Part shown: positions 31,645-40,609 of the stretch, piece by piece | How the letters are laid out: the number at the start of each line of letters is the position of its first letter | Numbering within the stretch: the stretch's first letter is position 1 | DNA from: Lasiodiplodia sp. COLG20 | Lineage: Eukaryota; Ascomycota; Dothideomycetes; Botryosphaeriales; Botryosphaeriaceae | Length of the DNA: 64,000 nucleotides | Direction of reading: 5' to 3' | NCBI GenBank assembly: GCA_009801085.1 | Contig: VNWV01000004.1 | Coordinates: 1,054,001 to 1,118,000, forward strand | Notes under the pieces: generated by a model | The model's database searches: none | What the model was told of the DNA's origin: nothing | The model's input: only the letters and a program-made list of their open reading frames with translations | Made by a program: the position numbers and the translations under genes

Positions 31645-33207
31645 ATGTCACCACCGCTCTTCGCTCGACCTCCGTTCCCCGTCTCTCCCGATGGGGCGCT
31701 GTCGCAGTTCAAGATCGATGTCCCCGAGGACGAGGTCCAGAAACTCAAGACGCTCCTGAAACTCCTCCCCATTCCGCGCCCGAATTGGGAGAACGGGCAT
31801 AACGATCGCACATTCGGTACTCCAAGAGACTGGCTGGTTGAGTCGGTCGACTGCTGGCAGAACAGATACGATTGGTGAGCTTAATCTCTCGTTGCACTTA
31901 AACTTGGCTGACTTGGGACTGCACGACCAAGGCGAAAACAAGAAGAAATCTTGAACAGCATCCCACAATTCAAGGTTGAGGTGCAGGACGATGATGGCCA
32001 ACAGTACACTGTCCACTTCGCTGCCCTCTTTTCAGAGAACAAAGATGCCATCCCCATTCACTTTTCACATGGCTGGCCCGGTGCGCCCTATCCCCCGAGC
32101 TGCATGGATCTCTGCTAATGCTTTGCCAGGGTCTTTCATTGAGTTTTTGCCAATCCTCCTAAAGCTCAAGGAGAAGTACGCTTCTGCTCCCGAGAAGCTA
32201 CCCTACCATGTGATCGTGCCGTCCATCATCGGCTTTGGCTTCTCCTCGCCGCCGCCGCTCAACAAGGTCTTCACAATCAGAGACAACTGCCGCCTCTTTC
32301 ACAAGGCCATGGTTGCACTCGGCTTCGGCGATCGCGGCTACATCACCCAGGGCGGCGACCTGGGGGGCCCAATTGCGGAGACTCTAGCTGCAGTGTACGA
32401 ACCGGTGAAAGGTCAGTACTTACTTTGCGCGACGCCTGGCGATTCGCAAAACGGTTGCTAAAAAGCTGGGGAAACAAACAGCCGCGCACGTCAACATTTA
32501 CTACGTCCGCTCGGAAGGAGGGGCGCCAGGCTCGTTGGAGCAAGAAGCCCTCGAGCGGCAGCAGGCTTTCATTCGCACCGGCATGGCGTATGGCATGCTC
32601 CATGCGACGCGGCCGAGCACGGCTGGGCTCACAATCGGAAACAGCCCGATTTCATTGCTGGCTTGGTAGGTGCCCTCGCGGGTCCAGCCTTATCACGTAC
32701 TGATCAATGCGCCCGTTGGCCACAGGATCGGGGAGAAGATGCTTGAATGGTCTGACCCGGCGCATGTTCCTTCGCTGGAAACCATCTTGACGAATGTGTC
32801 CATTTACTGGTTCACCGGCACTTTCCCTACATCCATCTGGTGCTACCGGCCGGTTAGTATATCCTCATATCTGCGATAAAGGCCAGCAGTTGACATATTT
32901 TTGCCCGCAGTTGGTTTCTGGCACGGCCGAAGCAACAGGCGTGGCCATCACCAACGGTAAACCCAAGGGTTTCTCATGGTTTCCCCACGAGATCGCGGCA
33001 CTTTCAAAGGATTTCATCAGAACTGACAAGCACCTGACGCACATATACGAACATGACGAAGTATGTAGAATTCAGTTGATTCACCCAAAGTTGCGGCAAG
33101 CACAGGTACTGACGATTGTCTAGGGAGGCCATTTCGCCGCCCTCGAGGTACCGGACTTGCTCTGGGCAGACTTCGAAGACTTCGTGTCTAAGGTTTGGAA
33201 GCAGTGA
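31645..33207 (+). CDS. Epoxide hydrolase, microsomal/EHN type (paralogue 2)
   Basis: The model is join(31645..31874, 31932..32080, 32130..32411, 32482..32665, 32726..32852, 32911..33060, 33124..33207), 401 residues. The start at 31645 (MSPPLFARPPFP) is preferred over 31609 because of the nearby TATA box and the match to paralogue 1. EHN domain (FKIDVPEDEVQKLKTLL; RDWLVESVDCWQNRYDWRKQE), oxyanion loop HGWPGSF, nucleophile QGGDLGG, lid SIYWFTG, catalytic His GGHFAALEVPD. Intron positions after DW, within HGWPG, at LAW/IGEK and after CYR are the same as in paralogue 1, while the AAHVN intron is found only here. The lid-to-acid region (GTAEATGVAITNGKPKG) lacks the PFFPEHIESML block of paralogue 1, so substrate range probably differs. 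Convergent with the aldo/keto reductase, 139 bp apart. Confidence 0.9.
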
Positions 33208-33346
33208 CGTACATGAGGGCAGCGTTTAGGAAAGGTGTTTACAGGGAAGGATCTCCAACGACCACATGTCATTCGCTTCAAATAAAAGACGCCGATGACG
33301 GCTTCCACATTCTCAAATCCTAGGCTTGCCGACGGGCTAGGTGCGT

Positions 33347-34792
33347 TCAGCTAAGAGCTACAGATGGTAGACAGGAAGTCTTTAAACATACCTTGACCGG
33401 TTCTGGTTCTTCCAAGTATGAAGCACATTTCAGGAGAACGACATCCTTGGAGGTCATGCGAGAGTTGTATTTTTGAGCCCCGTGAAACTCAAACATAAGC
33501 TCCATGGGAAAACCGTGCTCAAAAGGCGTTGCGGCGTCAATCTCATCGAGTTCAGCGTCGGAGAGAACAATGTCTAGCGCCTCGATGTTGGCCTTGAGGT
33601 GCTCGATTTTGCGGCCGCCGACAATGGGGAAGACATATGGGGCCTTGCTCATCACGTACGCCAGCGCCTTGAAAAATGGTCAGAAGTGCGGCTCAGAATG
33701 GGAAGCGACGATGTTAGACTCACAACGCTCGTTGGCAGGGTGCCTTTCCCAGCTGCAAGCTTATCGAGAACCTTGAAGACTTGCTTGTATTTGTCCACCT
33801 CAACGAACAGCTTGCGCGCGTCACCTTCAGCCGCGGCCGGGGCCTGGCTTCCTCCCGCCTCCTTCTTGAACTTGCCCTGGCCGAGAGCACCGAACGGTGC
33901 GAGCGCCATGCCCTCATGGCGAGCCATGGGAAGTATCTCACGCTCAAAATCGCGGTCTGCGGCGCTCCACTTGCCCTGGTAGACGCAAAAGGGAGTGAGG
34001 CCATGGTCGCGGGCATCTGTTCGTTCACAGTCAGCGCAGGGCTCACAAGCCGGGGGTGATAGGAAGCTTGCATCTGTTGGCCGAGCTGACGACCCAAGCG
34101 GGCAGGTCACTGGCGCCGAGGTAAAAGATCTTGCCGGCTTGGACCAAGTGGTGGAGAGACTGCATGACCTCTTCGATACCGGTCGAGAAATCCCACCAGT
34201 GGACGTAGAACTGCGCAGCGTTAGCACATCTGTCTGCCCAGGGGAGCGCTCTGACTGACAATGTCGATGTAGCTCGTCTGGAGGTTTTTGAGGCTGTTCT
34301 CCAGCGAGTGGTACATGCTCTTCCTGTGGTTGCCCTGGTAGTTGTACCGGATCTTAGCGTCCGGCTTGTAGAACTGCGTGTATTTGGTTGCGAGAACTAG
34401 GTCGTCTCTGTTTTTCCGCAGCGCCATCCACTCGCCCAGCCACTTCTCGCTTTCCTCCTCTTGGTAGCTGTTGGCCGTGTCGATGAAGTTGCCGCCGTTG
34501 TCCACGAAGAAGTCCAGCATCTCAAAGGCCGTTTCTTTGCTGCATTCGCCGAGCATCGCCTGCGTTGAGGAGACTTAGCACATCCCCCTTGTCTACTAAG
34601 CCCGTGTTTACCTTCCTGCTTTGCGTAAGTATCTGCTGCGGGCGCTAGCACATGTGGCACAGCTCACCAGCTCTCTCCAAAATTCATAGCTCCCAGGCAG
34701 AGCGGAGACACCCTGACGCCTGCATTCGGGCAAAGGATTCGAGGATGCCCAAGCCTATTCTTGGGCTTCGGGGCAGGCATTGCGGACGCCAT
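33347..34792 (-). CDS. Aldo/keto reductase, aryl-alcohol dehydrogenase-like
   Basis: NADPH-dependent carbonyl/aldehyde reductase of the AAD/norsolorinic-acid-reductase-like branch. The model is complement(join(33347..33667, 33724..34016, 34072..34210, 34260..34559, 34612..34615, 34668..34792)), 393 residues. The TIM-barrel signatures are GAMNFGESW, the catalytic Asp/Tyr region [12 protein letters not shown], the Lys in [20 protein letters not shown] and the cofactor block [19 protein letters not shown]. Two splices are odd. A 4-nt microexon (GAAG) between two 52-nt introns is the only way to keep frame between ESW and [12 protein letters not shown]. The intron 34017-34071 uses a GC donor (GCAAGC) and restores [12 protein letters not shown]. 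The C-terminus is less sure: GTATGT..TTAG at about 33347-33389 could be one more intron. Confidence 0.85.
34017..34071 (-). other. GC-AG intron in the aldo/keto reductase gene
   Basis: 55 nt, donor GCAAGC, branch CTGAC, acceptor AACAG. The alternative GT donor inside it would leave an intron of about 30 nt and the wrong frame. Confidence 0.8.
34612..34615 (-). other. 4-nt microexon in the aldo/keto reductase gene
   Basis: GAAG flanked by AG acceptor (AAAGCAG) and GT donor (GTAAAC). With it the junction reads Ser-Trp-Lys-Ala-Met-Leu-Gly in frame; without it the frame is lost. Confidence 0.75.
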
Positions 34793-35263
34793 GGTGGATG
34801 ATATCTAAGGTCTGGATGTTCGTCCTAAGAAAACGAGTCCTCGGCCCTTCTTATATGCATGCTAGACGTTTGAGTTGACCAGTCGGATCGATAGAGCCGA
34901 TGTTGCTCTATAGGTTGCCGGCCATCTTCTTTGCTACCCCGCATAGTGCGGAATAGCCGGCAAATGAGGTTTCCACACCAATCAAAACAATACGGAGTTA
35001 TCTGCAGGTGCTTGTGTCGGTACAAGTACCCAAAGTGCTTTTGCGATCTACAGTTCTTCATGGAAATTGAGAGCCAGAGATAAGCGTCGTACAACTCGCC
35101 CTTACGCCATTGATGCTGCCCCCGATGCCCTTTTCCCACCAGTGATTACAAAGCGCGCGGCAGTCATGAGACAAAAAAGAAAAAAGGAAAGTTCTGTGCG
35201 TGTCATGAAGCAACGATCAGCCCGGGGTATAGTAGTCATAGAAAGCAACGAGAATTCACGAGG
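34793..35263. other. Intergenic region upstream of the aldo/keto reductase
   Basis: About 470 bp holding the reductase promoter and the LST8 3' region. No gene seen. Confidence 0.6.
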
Positions 35264-36299
35264 TCAGTTGATTGCGGTGTCGTTCAGAGCCACACAGACG
35301 GCGCCGCGGTGGTGGCCGTTGTACTGACGAATGATGGACTGCGAGCTCAGCTCCCACAGGCGGGCGTAATGGTCGGAGCAGGCGGTGACGAGATAGGCCG
35401 AGTCGGCGCTGAAGGCGCAGTCCCACACCCAGCGCTGGTGGCCGTGCAGCGTCGTCTCCAGCGGAAAGGCACCGGGCTCGCGCTCAAGCGGCAGCTGCTC
35501 GGCGCCCGTGACATTGTGCGGCTGCGAAGTGTCAACGGACCAGATGCGGGCCGTGTGGTCGGCAGAGCAGGTGGCCAGGTGGCGCACGTCGGGCGACAGC
35601 AGGACGCGGGTGATGTAGGTGTTGTGGGCAACAAAGCGGCACACGGGCACCAGCGAGGTGATGTCGCGGTCTTGGATCATGCGCCAGACGTAGACGTTGC
35701 CCGAGTTGTTGCCGGCGCACAGCATGGAGCCATCGCTGGCCACGGTGACGGAGGCGACGGCGACATCGTCCTCGGGAATCAGCTGGTGCGAGCACTTGTT
35801 CTCGCCCAGGTCCCAGATGCGCACGTTGCCGCCGCGGTCGCAGCTGATCAGCTCGCCTTGGTTGGGATGGATGACGACGTCGTTGACGGCGATGCCGCCG
35901 TGGCTGTAGTTGCGCTGCACGTTGCCGCTGCGCGTGTCCCAGATCTTGACGGTGCCGTCCTCGGAGCTAGTGACCATCCACTTGCCCTCGCAGTGGAATG
36001 CGACGCCGGTGATGTTGGCCGTGTGGCCCTCGAACGTCAGCACGGCATTCGGGTTGCTGGACTTAATGTCGTACAGCTTGACCGTGTGGTGGCCGGCGGC
36101 GGCGAGGAAGCGCTTGTCGGGCGAGATGCAGAGGCGGTTGACCTGCGAGTCGGGGTGAGGGATGGTGCGCGAGCAGATGCCGGACAGGGCCTCCCAGAAG
36201 CTACACGGCGGACGGTCAATTCGGGTCGGCGGCGGCGGGCAGCGGGAAGGCTCACCGGATCGTGTGGTCGTAGCCAGCGGTGCAGAGGATGACGCTCAT
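35264..36299 (-). CDS. LST8: TOR complex subunit Lst8 (WD40)
   Basis: Seven-bladed WD40 propeller that binds the TOR kinase domain in TORC1 and TORC2. The model is complement(join(35264..36200, 36256..36299)), 326 residues, with one 55-nt intron after the codons for DHTI. The start [24 protein letters not shown] is the characteristic first blade. Later blades: VNRLCISPDKRFLAAAGHHTVKLYD, NITGVAFHCEGKWMVTSSEDGTVKIWD, VNDVVIHPNQGELISCDRGGNVRIWDL, HLATCSADHTARIWS, and RWVWDCAFSADSAYLVTACSDHYARLWE, which ends the propeller before QYNGHHRGAVCVALND. The length equals that typical of Lst8. The nearest alternative, another small WD40 protein such as Pop3/Wat1, is the same protein under its fission-yeast name. 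Confidence 0.94.
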
Positions 36300-37001
36300 G
36301 GCTTGGGCGCGGGAGCCCGGCGGAAACGGGCGAGCGACGAGGCTGCGGCGATGATGGGTGGTGGTTGTGGTGGTGGTGGGGCGCGGCGGGAGTGAGCCTG
36401 AAGGGTCCGCGCCTGTCCCGTGCGCAGAGCCTCACTCCATTGATCGGCAGCTACATATCACTGCGAGCTACACCACCGCACGCAAATTTGATATTTTCCA
36501 AACGTACCTGTACCGCTTCTTCCGCAGCCTCTCCAGCACCTGCAGCCAATAAAAAACTCAGCCAGCATCCCGATTTCCCTCACCATGTAGAACCATCACG
36601 TAACCAATCCACTATTGACTTTACGTCCAATGACATTGTGTCTGCTTGCTTCAGATCCATCTCCCGTGACATTTCATTTGCATCTGTCGTAATAGCACCG
36701 TTGTTCTTGGGGCACTATCCACGGTTCGCTGCCGTCGAGTTTCGCCTGCCCAGTCATGCATGCTTCAGTCCACGTCTCTTCACTTTCAACTAGAAAATGC
36801 CTATTAAGCCTCGCCTGCTTCCTATCACTACTTGCCTCGTCTTCTGCAAGCCCGAAAGCCTCTGCTGTCTTCTGCACACTCAATCCTGTCCAGTGTCTTT
36901 ACAACGCCACCCCATCTCTAACACTTCGTACACTCGAACCAACACTCGATCGCATTGACGACTACACCCGCGACAGCTTTGACAGAGACTTCGCTTTCAT
37001 A
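36300..37001. promoter_or_regulatory. Divergent promoter region of LST8 and the repeat protein gene
   Basis: About 0.7 kb between divergent starts. An in-frame ATG at 36756 would extend the rightward protein by a hydrophobic, signal-like 35-residue start; this is treated as 5' leader. Confidence 0.5.
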
Positions 37002-39014
37002 ATGGACGCTGGCCAAGCACATACACAGTCCGACTTCCCGTACGACTTCAACGGCCAAAACTCCAGCCAAAATTTCGGCCATCTGCCAGCCGGTCTTCAG
37101 AACAACAACCAGCCGCTCGATTCGCTTGACACAACAGCGCAATCTCAAGTCCAGCAGCATGTCACGCCATATCAAGCTGTCATGCCAACTTCGATAGACT
37201 CGCGTTTCACGTACCAGACCTCCATGGATCAACCCTCCTTGGACCAGAACCTCATGTGCCAGACCAACACGAGCCAACTTCCCACAGGCCAGATCTACCC
37301 TAATCAGCCCTCTACCGGGAACTTTATGGACCAGACCAACATGAACCAGCTCTTCACGGGCCAGAGCAACACGAACCAACTCTCCGCCGAGAACTTCATG
37401 GATCAGACTTACCCAAATCAACTCCTCATGGGCCAGACCTACCCAAATCAACCCTCCGCCAACAACCTCATGAACCAGACCTACCTGAATCAACCCTTCG
37501 TCGAGAACCCTATGAATCAGACCTACCCGAATCAACTCTCCGCTGGGAACTTCATGGACCAGGCCAACATGAACCAGCTCTTCACGGGCCAAACCTACTC
37601 GAATCAACCCTCCGCCGAGAACTTCATGGAGCAGACCAACATGAATCAACTCTTCGCGGATCAGAGTTCCGTACACCAGACCTTTCCGACTCAGACGTCT
37701 ATGCCCCCAGCCACGGAGCCGCCTATCGGACCTTCTGAACGTCTGGTCTCTGCCACAGCCATGTCGTACTACAATAGCCTCACTCAGATTCAGAAAACAA
37801 GAATCTTGGACCAAGCATCGAAGTTTTCTGGTTACCTGAAAGATCAGGGGTTCGAGATAGGCCAAAACTATGACGCTGTCATGGTATATTGCCGCCATAA
37901 AGCCCGCAAGAACTTGGCCGAGGGCCTTCCTCAGACGGCGATTACACAACAACCACTTCAGTCACGGCCAGAGCCGGAGGCGTCAACTTCTCTCCCTCAG
38001 CCAGCCGTTACGCAACAACCGCTTCAGTCACGGACAGAGCCGGAGGTATCGACTTCTCTCCCTCGGCCAACAGGCTCCAGCCCAGGATCACCCATCGTCA
38101 TCGAAGAGTGTGCTGCTCCTGCTGCAAAAACTCCAAAGCCCAAGCTCGTCGACGTAACAGACCGGATCTACAGCGAATACCCGGACGAGAACAGCTTCAT
38201 CTACCCTGCTTACCGTACCATGATGTGGATGGACACATTCAAGGAGGCCTTCCAGTTCAACAGGGTGGCGCGGTCGCACAGGTGGCATGTCCACGAGGAC
38301 GACCGCACAAGGTTCTCCTGCACCAGAAGCCTTGACAGCGTCACTACACTTGGATGGCAGCTTGAGGCTAAACTCTATGAGCTTGAACACTGCCGTGCTG
38401 AGTCGAACAGGCAAAAGGAGCAGCAGACGGCCGAGGAAGCAGCTCGCAAAGAAGAATCAAAGAGGAAAGCGACGGCGGAGGCGCAGCAAAAGGCTGCGGA
38501 GAAAGCAGCTTGCAAGGAAGAATCAAAGAAAAAGGCGCAGGCCAACCGTAGACAGAAGGCTGCAGCTCTCAAGGAAGAGAAAACAAAGAAAGCGATGGCG
38601 GAGGCGCAGCAAAAGGCTGCGGAGGAAGCAGCTCGCAAAGAGGAGGCCGAGAGGAAAGCGGCGGCCGACCGTGAACAGCAGGATAGAAAGCGGAGGGAAG
38701 AGAGAGAGACGACACCGCAACGCTCGAAACGCAAAGCCACCGGCTCCGAAGAGGGCTCCGAAGAGAACTCCTCCCGAAAGAAGGCCCGTCTGGACATCGA
38801 GCCCTCATCCGAAGAAAGGATCGATTCCCTATTCGAAGAAAGGGACGATTGTGACGATAATGATAATGATGAGGAGGAGGAGGAGGATCAGGAGCTGGTG
38901 GACTCATGCACCAACCTCCTGGAGATGATGGACGACGATGATGATGAGAATAGTGGAAAAGAGGTTAGGAATGTTCAGTATGACTCGGAGTCTGAGGAAT
39001 CTGAGGAGGAATGA
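37002..39014 (+). CDS. Q/N-rich repeat protein with charged coiled coil and acidic tail
   Basis: 670 residues from the ATG at 37002 (MDAGQAHTQSDF); family not recognised. An ATG at 36756 adds 82 residues, the first 35 resembling a signal peptide, but the nuclear look of the rest argues against it. Residues about 85-230 are tandem, diverged units of the type (M/F)(D/N)QT(Y/N)xNQ(L/P), in 14- and 24-residue periods. A folded-looking core follows (about 375-470, VDVTDRIYSEYPDENSFIYPAYRTMMWMDTFKEAFQF). Then comes a long Lys/Glu/Ala coiled coil (about 475-570) with three related AQQKAAEEAARKEE units, an NLS-like stretch (QRSKRKATG..SSRKKARLD), and a Glu/Asp tail ending SESEESEEE. Possibly a nuclear or condensate-forming factor; this is inference from composition. 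Confidence 0.72.
   Translation: MDAGQAHTQSDFPYDFNGQNSSQNFGHLPAGLQNNNQPLDSLDTTAQSQVQQHVTPYQAVMPTSIDSRFTYQTSMDQPSLDQNLMCQTNTSQLPTGQIYPNQPSTGNFMDQTNMNQLFTGQSNTNQLSAENFMDQTYPNQLLMGQTYPNQPSANNLMNQTYLNQPFVENPMNQTYPNQLSAGNFMDQANMNQLFTGQTYSNQPSAENFMEQTNMNQLFADQSSVHQTFPTQTSMPPATEPPIGPSERLVSATAMSYYNSLTQIQKTRILDQASKFSGYLKDQGFEIGQNYDAVMVYCRHKARKNLAEGLPQTAITQQPLQSRPEPEASTSLPQPAVTQQPLQSRTEPEVSTSLPRPTGSSPGSPIVIEECAAPAAKTPKPKLVDVTDRIYSEYPDENSFIYPAYRTMMWMDTFKEAFQFNRVARSHRWHVHEDDRTRFSCTRSLDSVTTLGWQLEAKLYELEHCRAESNRQKEQQTAEEAARKEESKRKATAEAQQKAAEKAACKEESKKKAQANRRQKAAALKEEKTKKAMAEAQQKAAEEAARKEEAERKAAADREQQDRKRREERETTPQRSKRKATGSEEGSEENSSRKKARLDIEPSSEERIDSLFEERDDCDDNDNDEEEEEDQELVDSCTNLLEMMDDDDDENSGKEVRNVQYDSESEESEEE
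37254..37690 (+). repeat. In-frame Q/N tandem repeats
   Basis: Diverged coding repeats with a 42 bp or 72 bp period (14 or 24 residues), each starting Met-(Asp/Asn/Glu)-Gln-Thr/Ala. At least six units can be lined up. Confidence 0.75.
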
Positions 39015-39209
39015 GGTATCGGGAGGGGAAAGCGGAGGGACGATCCGGTGTGGCTCCGGTTGCCAGTACTCTTTCCTTTTTTCCCATAGGGTTTTTAAAG
39101 GTTTTAACGAGGCTGGCTGTATATAGATGAAGGTGGTTATTGTACATGTTGAACGCAATATACCCTAGCGTTGAAGGCATACGACGATGAATAGAGAACA
39201 TTGGTGTTG

Positions 39210-40314
39210 TTATCTGTTTGAATCAGACGTGTGGGCTAATGCTCGAGATAGCAGTCGAGTGCCTTCGCCCTTGCGGTGGCCCTCAACAGTACAGGAATCT
39301 ATGTACAGTACTTTACCATCACAGGTGACAGTGCCAATTGCAGGTACGGGGTGACGCTCGTCATCGGCCCACCATGTGCCCGGAGGATGCGATTCTGGTG
39401 GTGAGCCGGGGCCAACTCTCGCTGCATGGATGACGATCCTCTTCGAAGAAGCCTGTCCGGACAAGATCTGTGAGTGAATTTCAGTGTCCCACAATTGGCC
39501 AAGTACCCGCAACGTGCGCACGATGCGATCGGCGGGCCAGGTACGAAAGTCTACATGGCTGTGCTCTTTCGTAATCTTCGAAGCATGGCGAGGCTCAGAC
39601 TCAGATCTTGCAATTGCACTCGTCAAGGGAGGAATGAAAGCGCCGTCTCTGAGGACTTGCACCAGCATGGCGCCTCCAATGGGGCCCAAGTGATCAATGA
39701 GGCGCTGGGGGGTGCAGTTGTCGGGATCGGGAATGGTCTGTGGACTCTGGGACAGCACGACGCCCTGATCAAAATGCTTAGGGTGCAAGGTTTGGACGCT
39801 GACGCCCGTGCTCGTGTCTCCCCGCAGCAAGGCATGGTGGATGGGCGCAGGGCCGTACAGATCGGGCAGCATGGAGGGATGGACGTTCAGGCCGCCGTAT
39901 GTGGCTGAGTTCAAGATGCGTGGCGGCACAAGGAGCCCGAAGGACACGGCCACGACCAGATCGAACGGCACGGGTGGAGTCCAGCCTGTGAAGGTATCGA
40001 TCTCATGGGCGGGGAGGGCAAGCTCTTCGGCTGCGGCCTTGATGGGCACTGCGGATGTGAGCTCTGCAACTGCGGTCCAGCACATCCGGATGCACACCTT
40101 GGCGGATTTGCCTCAAACCCCGGCCGGTGGGCTTGCCAGGCCGGTGGACGACATGAAGGGCGTCGATGAGGCGCGGGTTGCTCGCATGCTCGCCGTGCAG
40201 GGCGCGCAGCGCGTGGATGCTGAAGTCATCGGAGCCGCAGAAGAGTAGGCGCAGCGGCCGGGGCGGCTGGGCGGCCGAGGCGAAGGCGCGGCGCCACGAG
40301 CAGGGGCGGAGCAT
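39210..40314 (-). CDS. FMT1: Mitochondrial methionyl-tRNA formyltransferase
   Basis: Formylates initiator Met-tRNA for mitochondrial translation using 10-formyl-tetrahydrofolate. The model is complement(join(39210..40048, 40098..40314)), 351 residues; a 49-nt intron (GTGTGC..CCGCAG) follows RGLRQIRQ and restores VPIKAAAEELALPAHEIDTF. The N-terminus MLRPCSWRRAFASAAQPPRP is an Arg/Ala-rich mitochondrial presequence. LLFCGSDDFSIHALRAL opens the Rossmann core, and the catalytic Asn-His-Asp triad is seen in GLNVHPSMLPDLYGPAPI and HFDQGVVL. The C-terminal domain is short, ending TVEGHRKGEGTRLLSRAL. Divergent from CCZ1, with 295 bp between start codons. Confidence 0.93.
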
Positions 40315-40609
40315 GGTGGTGGTGTTGAGGGAGCGGGCTCGGCTACGCGTGCGGCGATCAGCAGCAATCGCGTGCAGGTGCAGTGCAGCTCCGCTCGCCG
40401 CCAAAGAGCTGCTCCAGCTCTGCCTCTGTGCGGCTGGTCTGCCCGATGGCTCAGCTCGACGCCCCGCCCTCGCCCTCTTCTTTGTCCTCCTCTTCCCTCT
40501 CCTGGGCCCGCTTCCGCCTGCTGCGCACCCCGGACTCCGTGCGCCCGGCTGCGTGACGCAATCACCAAGCTTGACCGCCGTCTTTCCTCCACCTCCCAGC
40601 CTGCCCTTC
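40315..40609. promoter_or_regulatory. Bidirectional promoter, FMT1 and CCZ1
   Basis: 295 bp between divergent ATGs, with C/T-rich tracts (CCTCTTCCCTCTCC near 40490) on the CCZ1 side. Any core elements of both genes must lie here. Confidence 0.55.

Noticed and set aside
35309..36292. 327-codon plus-strand frame opposite LST8
   Set aside because: Antisense shadow with Val/Gly/Ala/Asp-rich low-complexity translation; LST8 is clear on the other strand.
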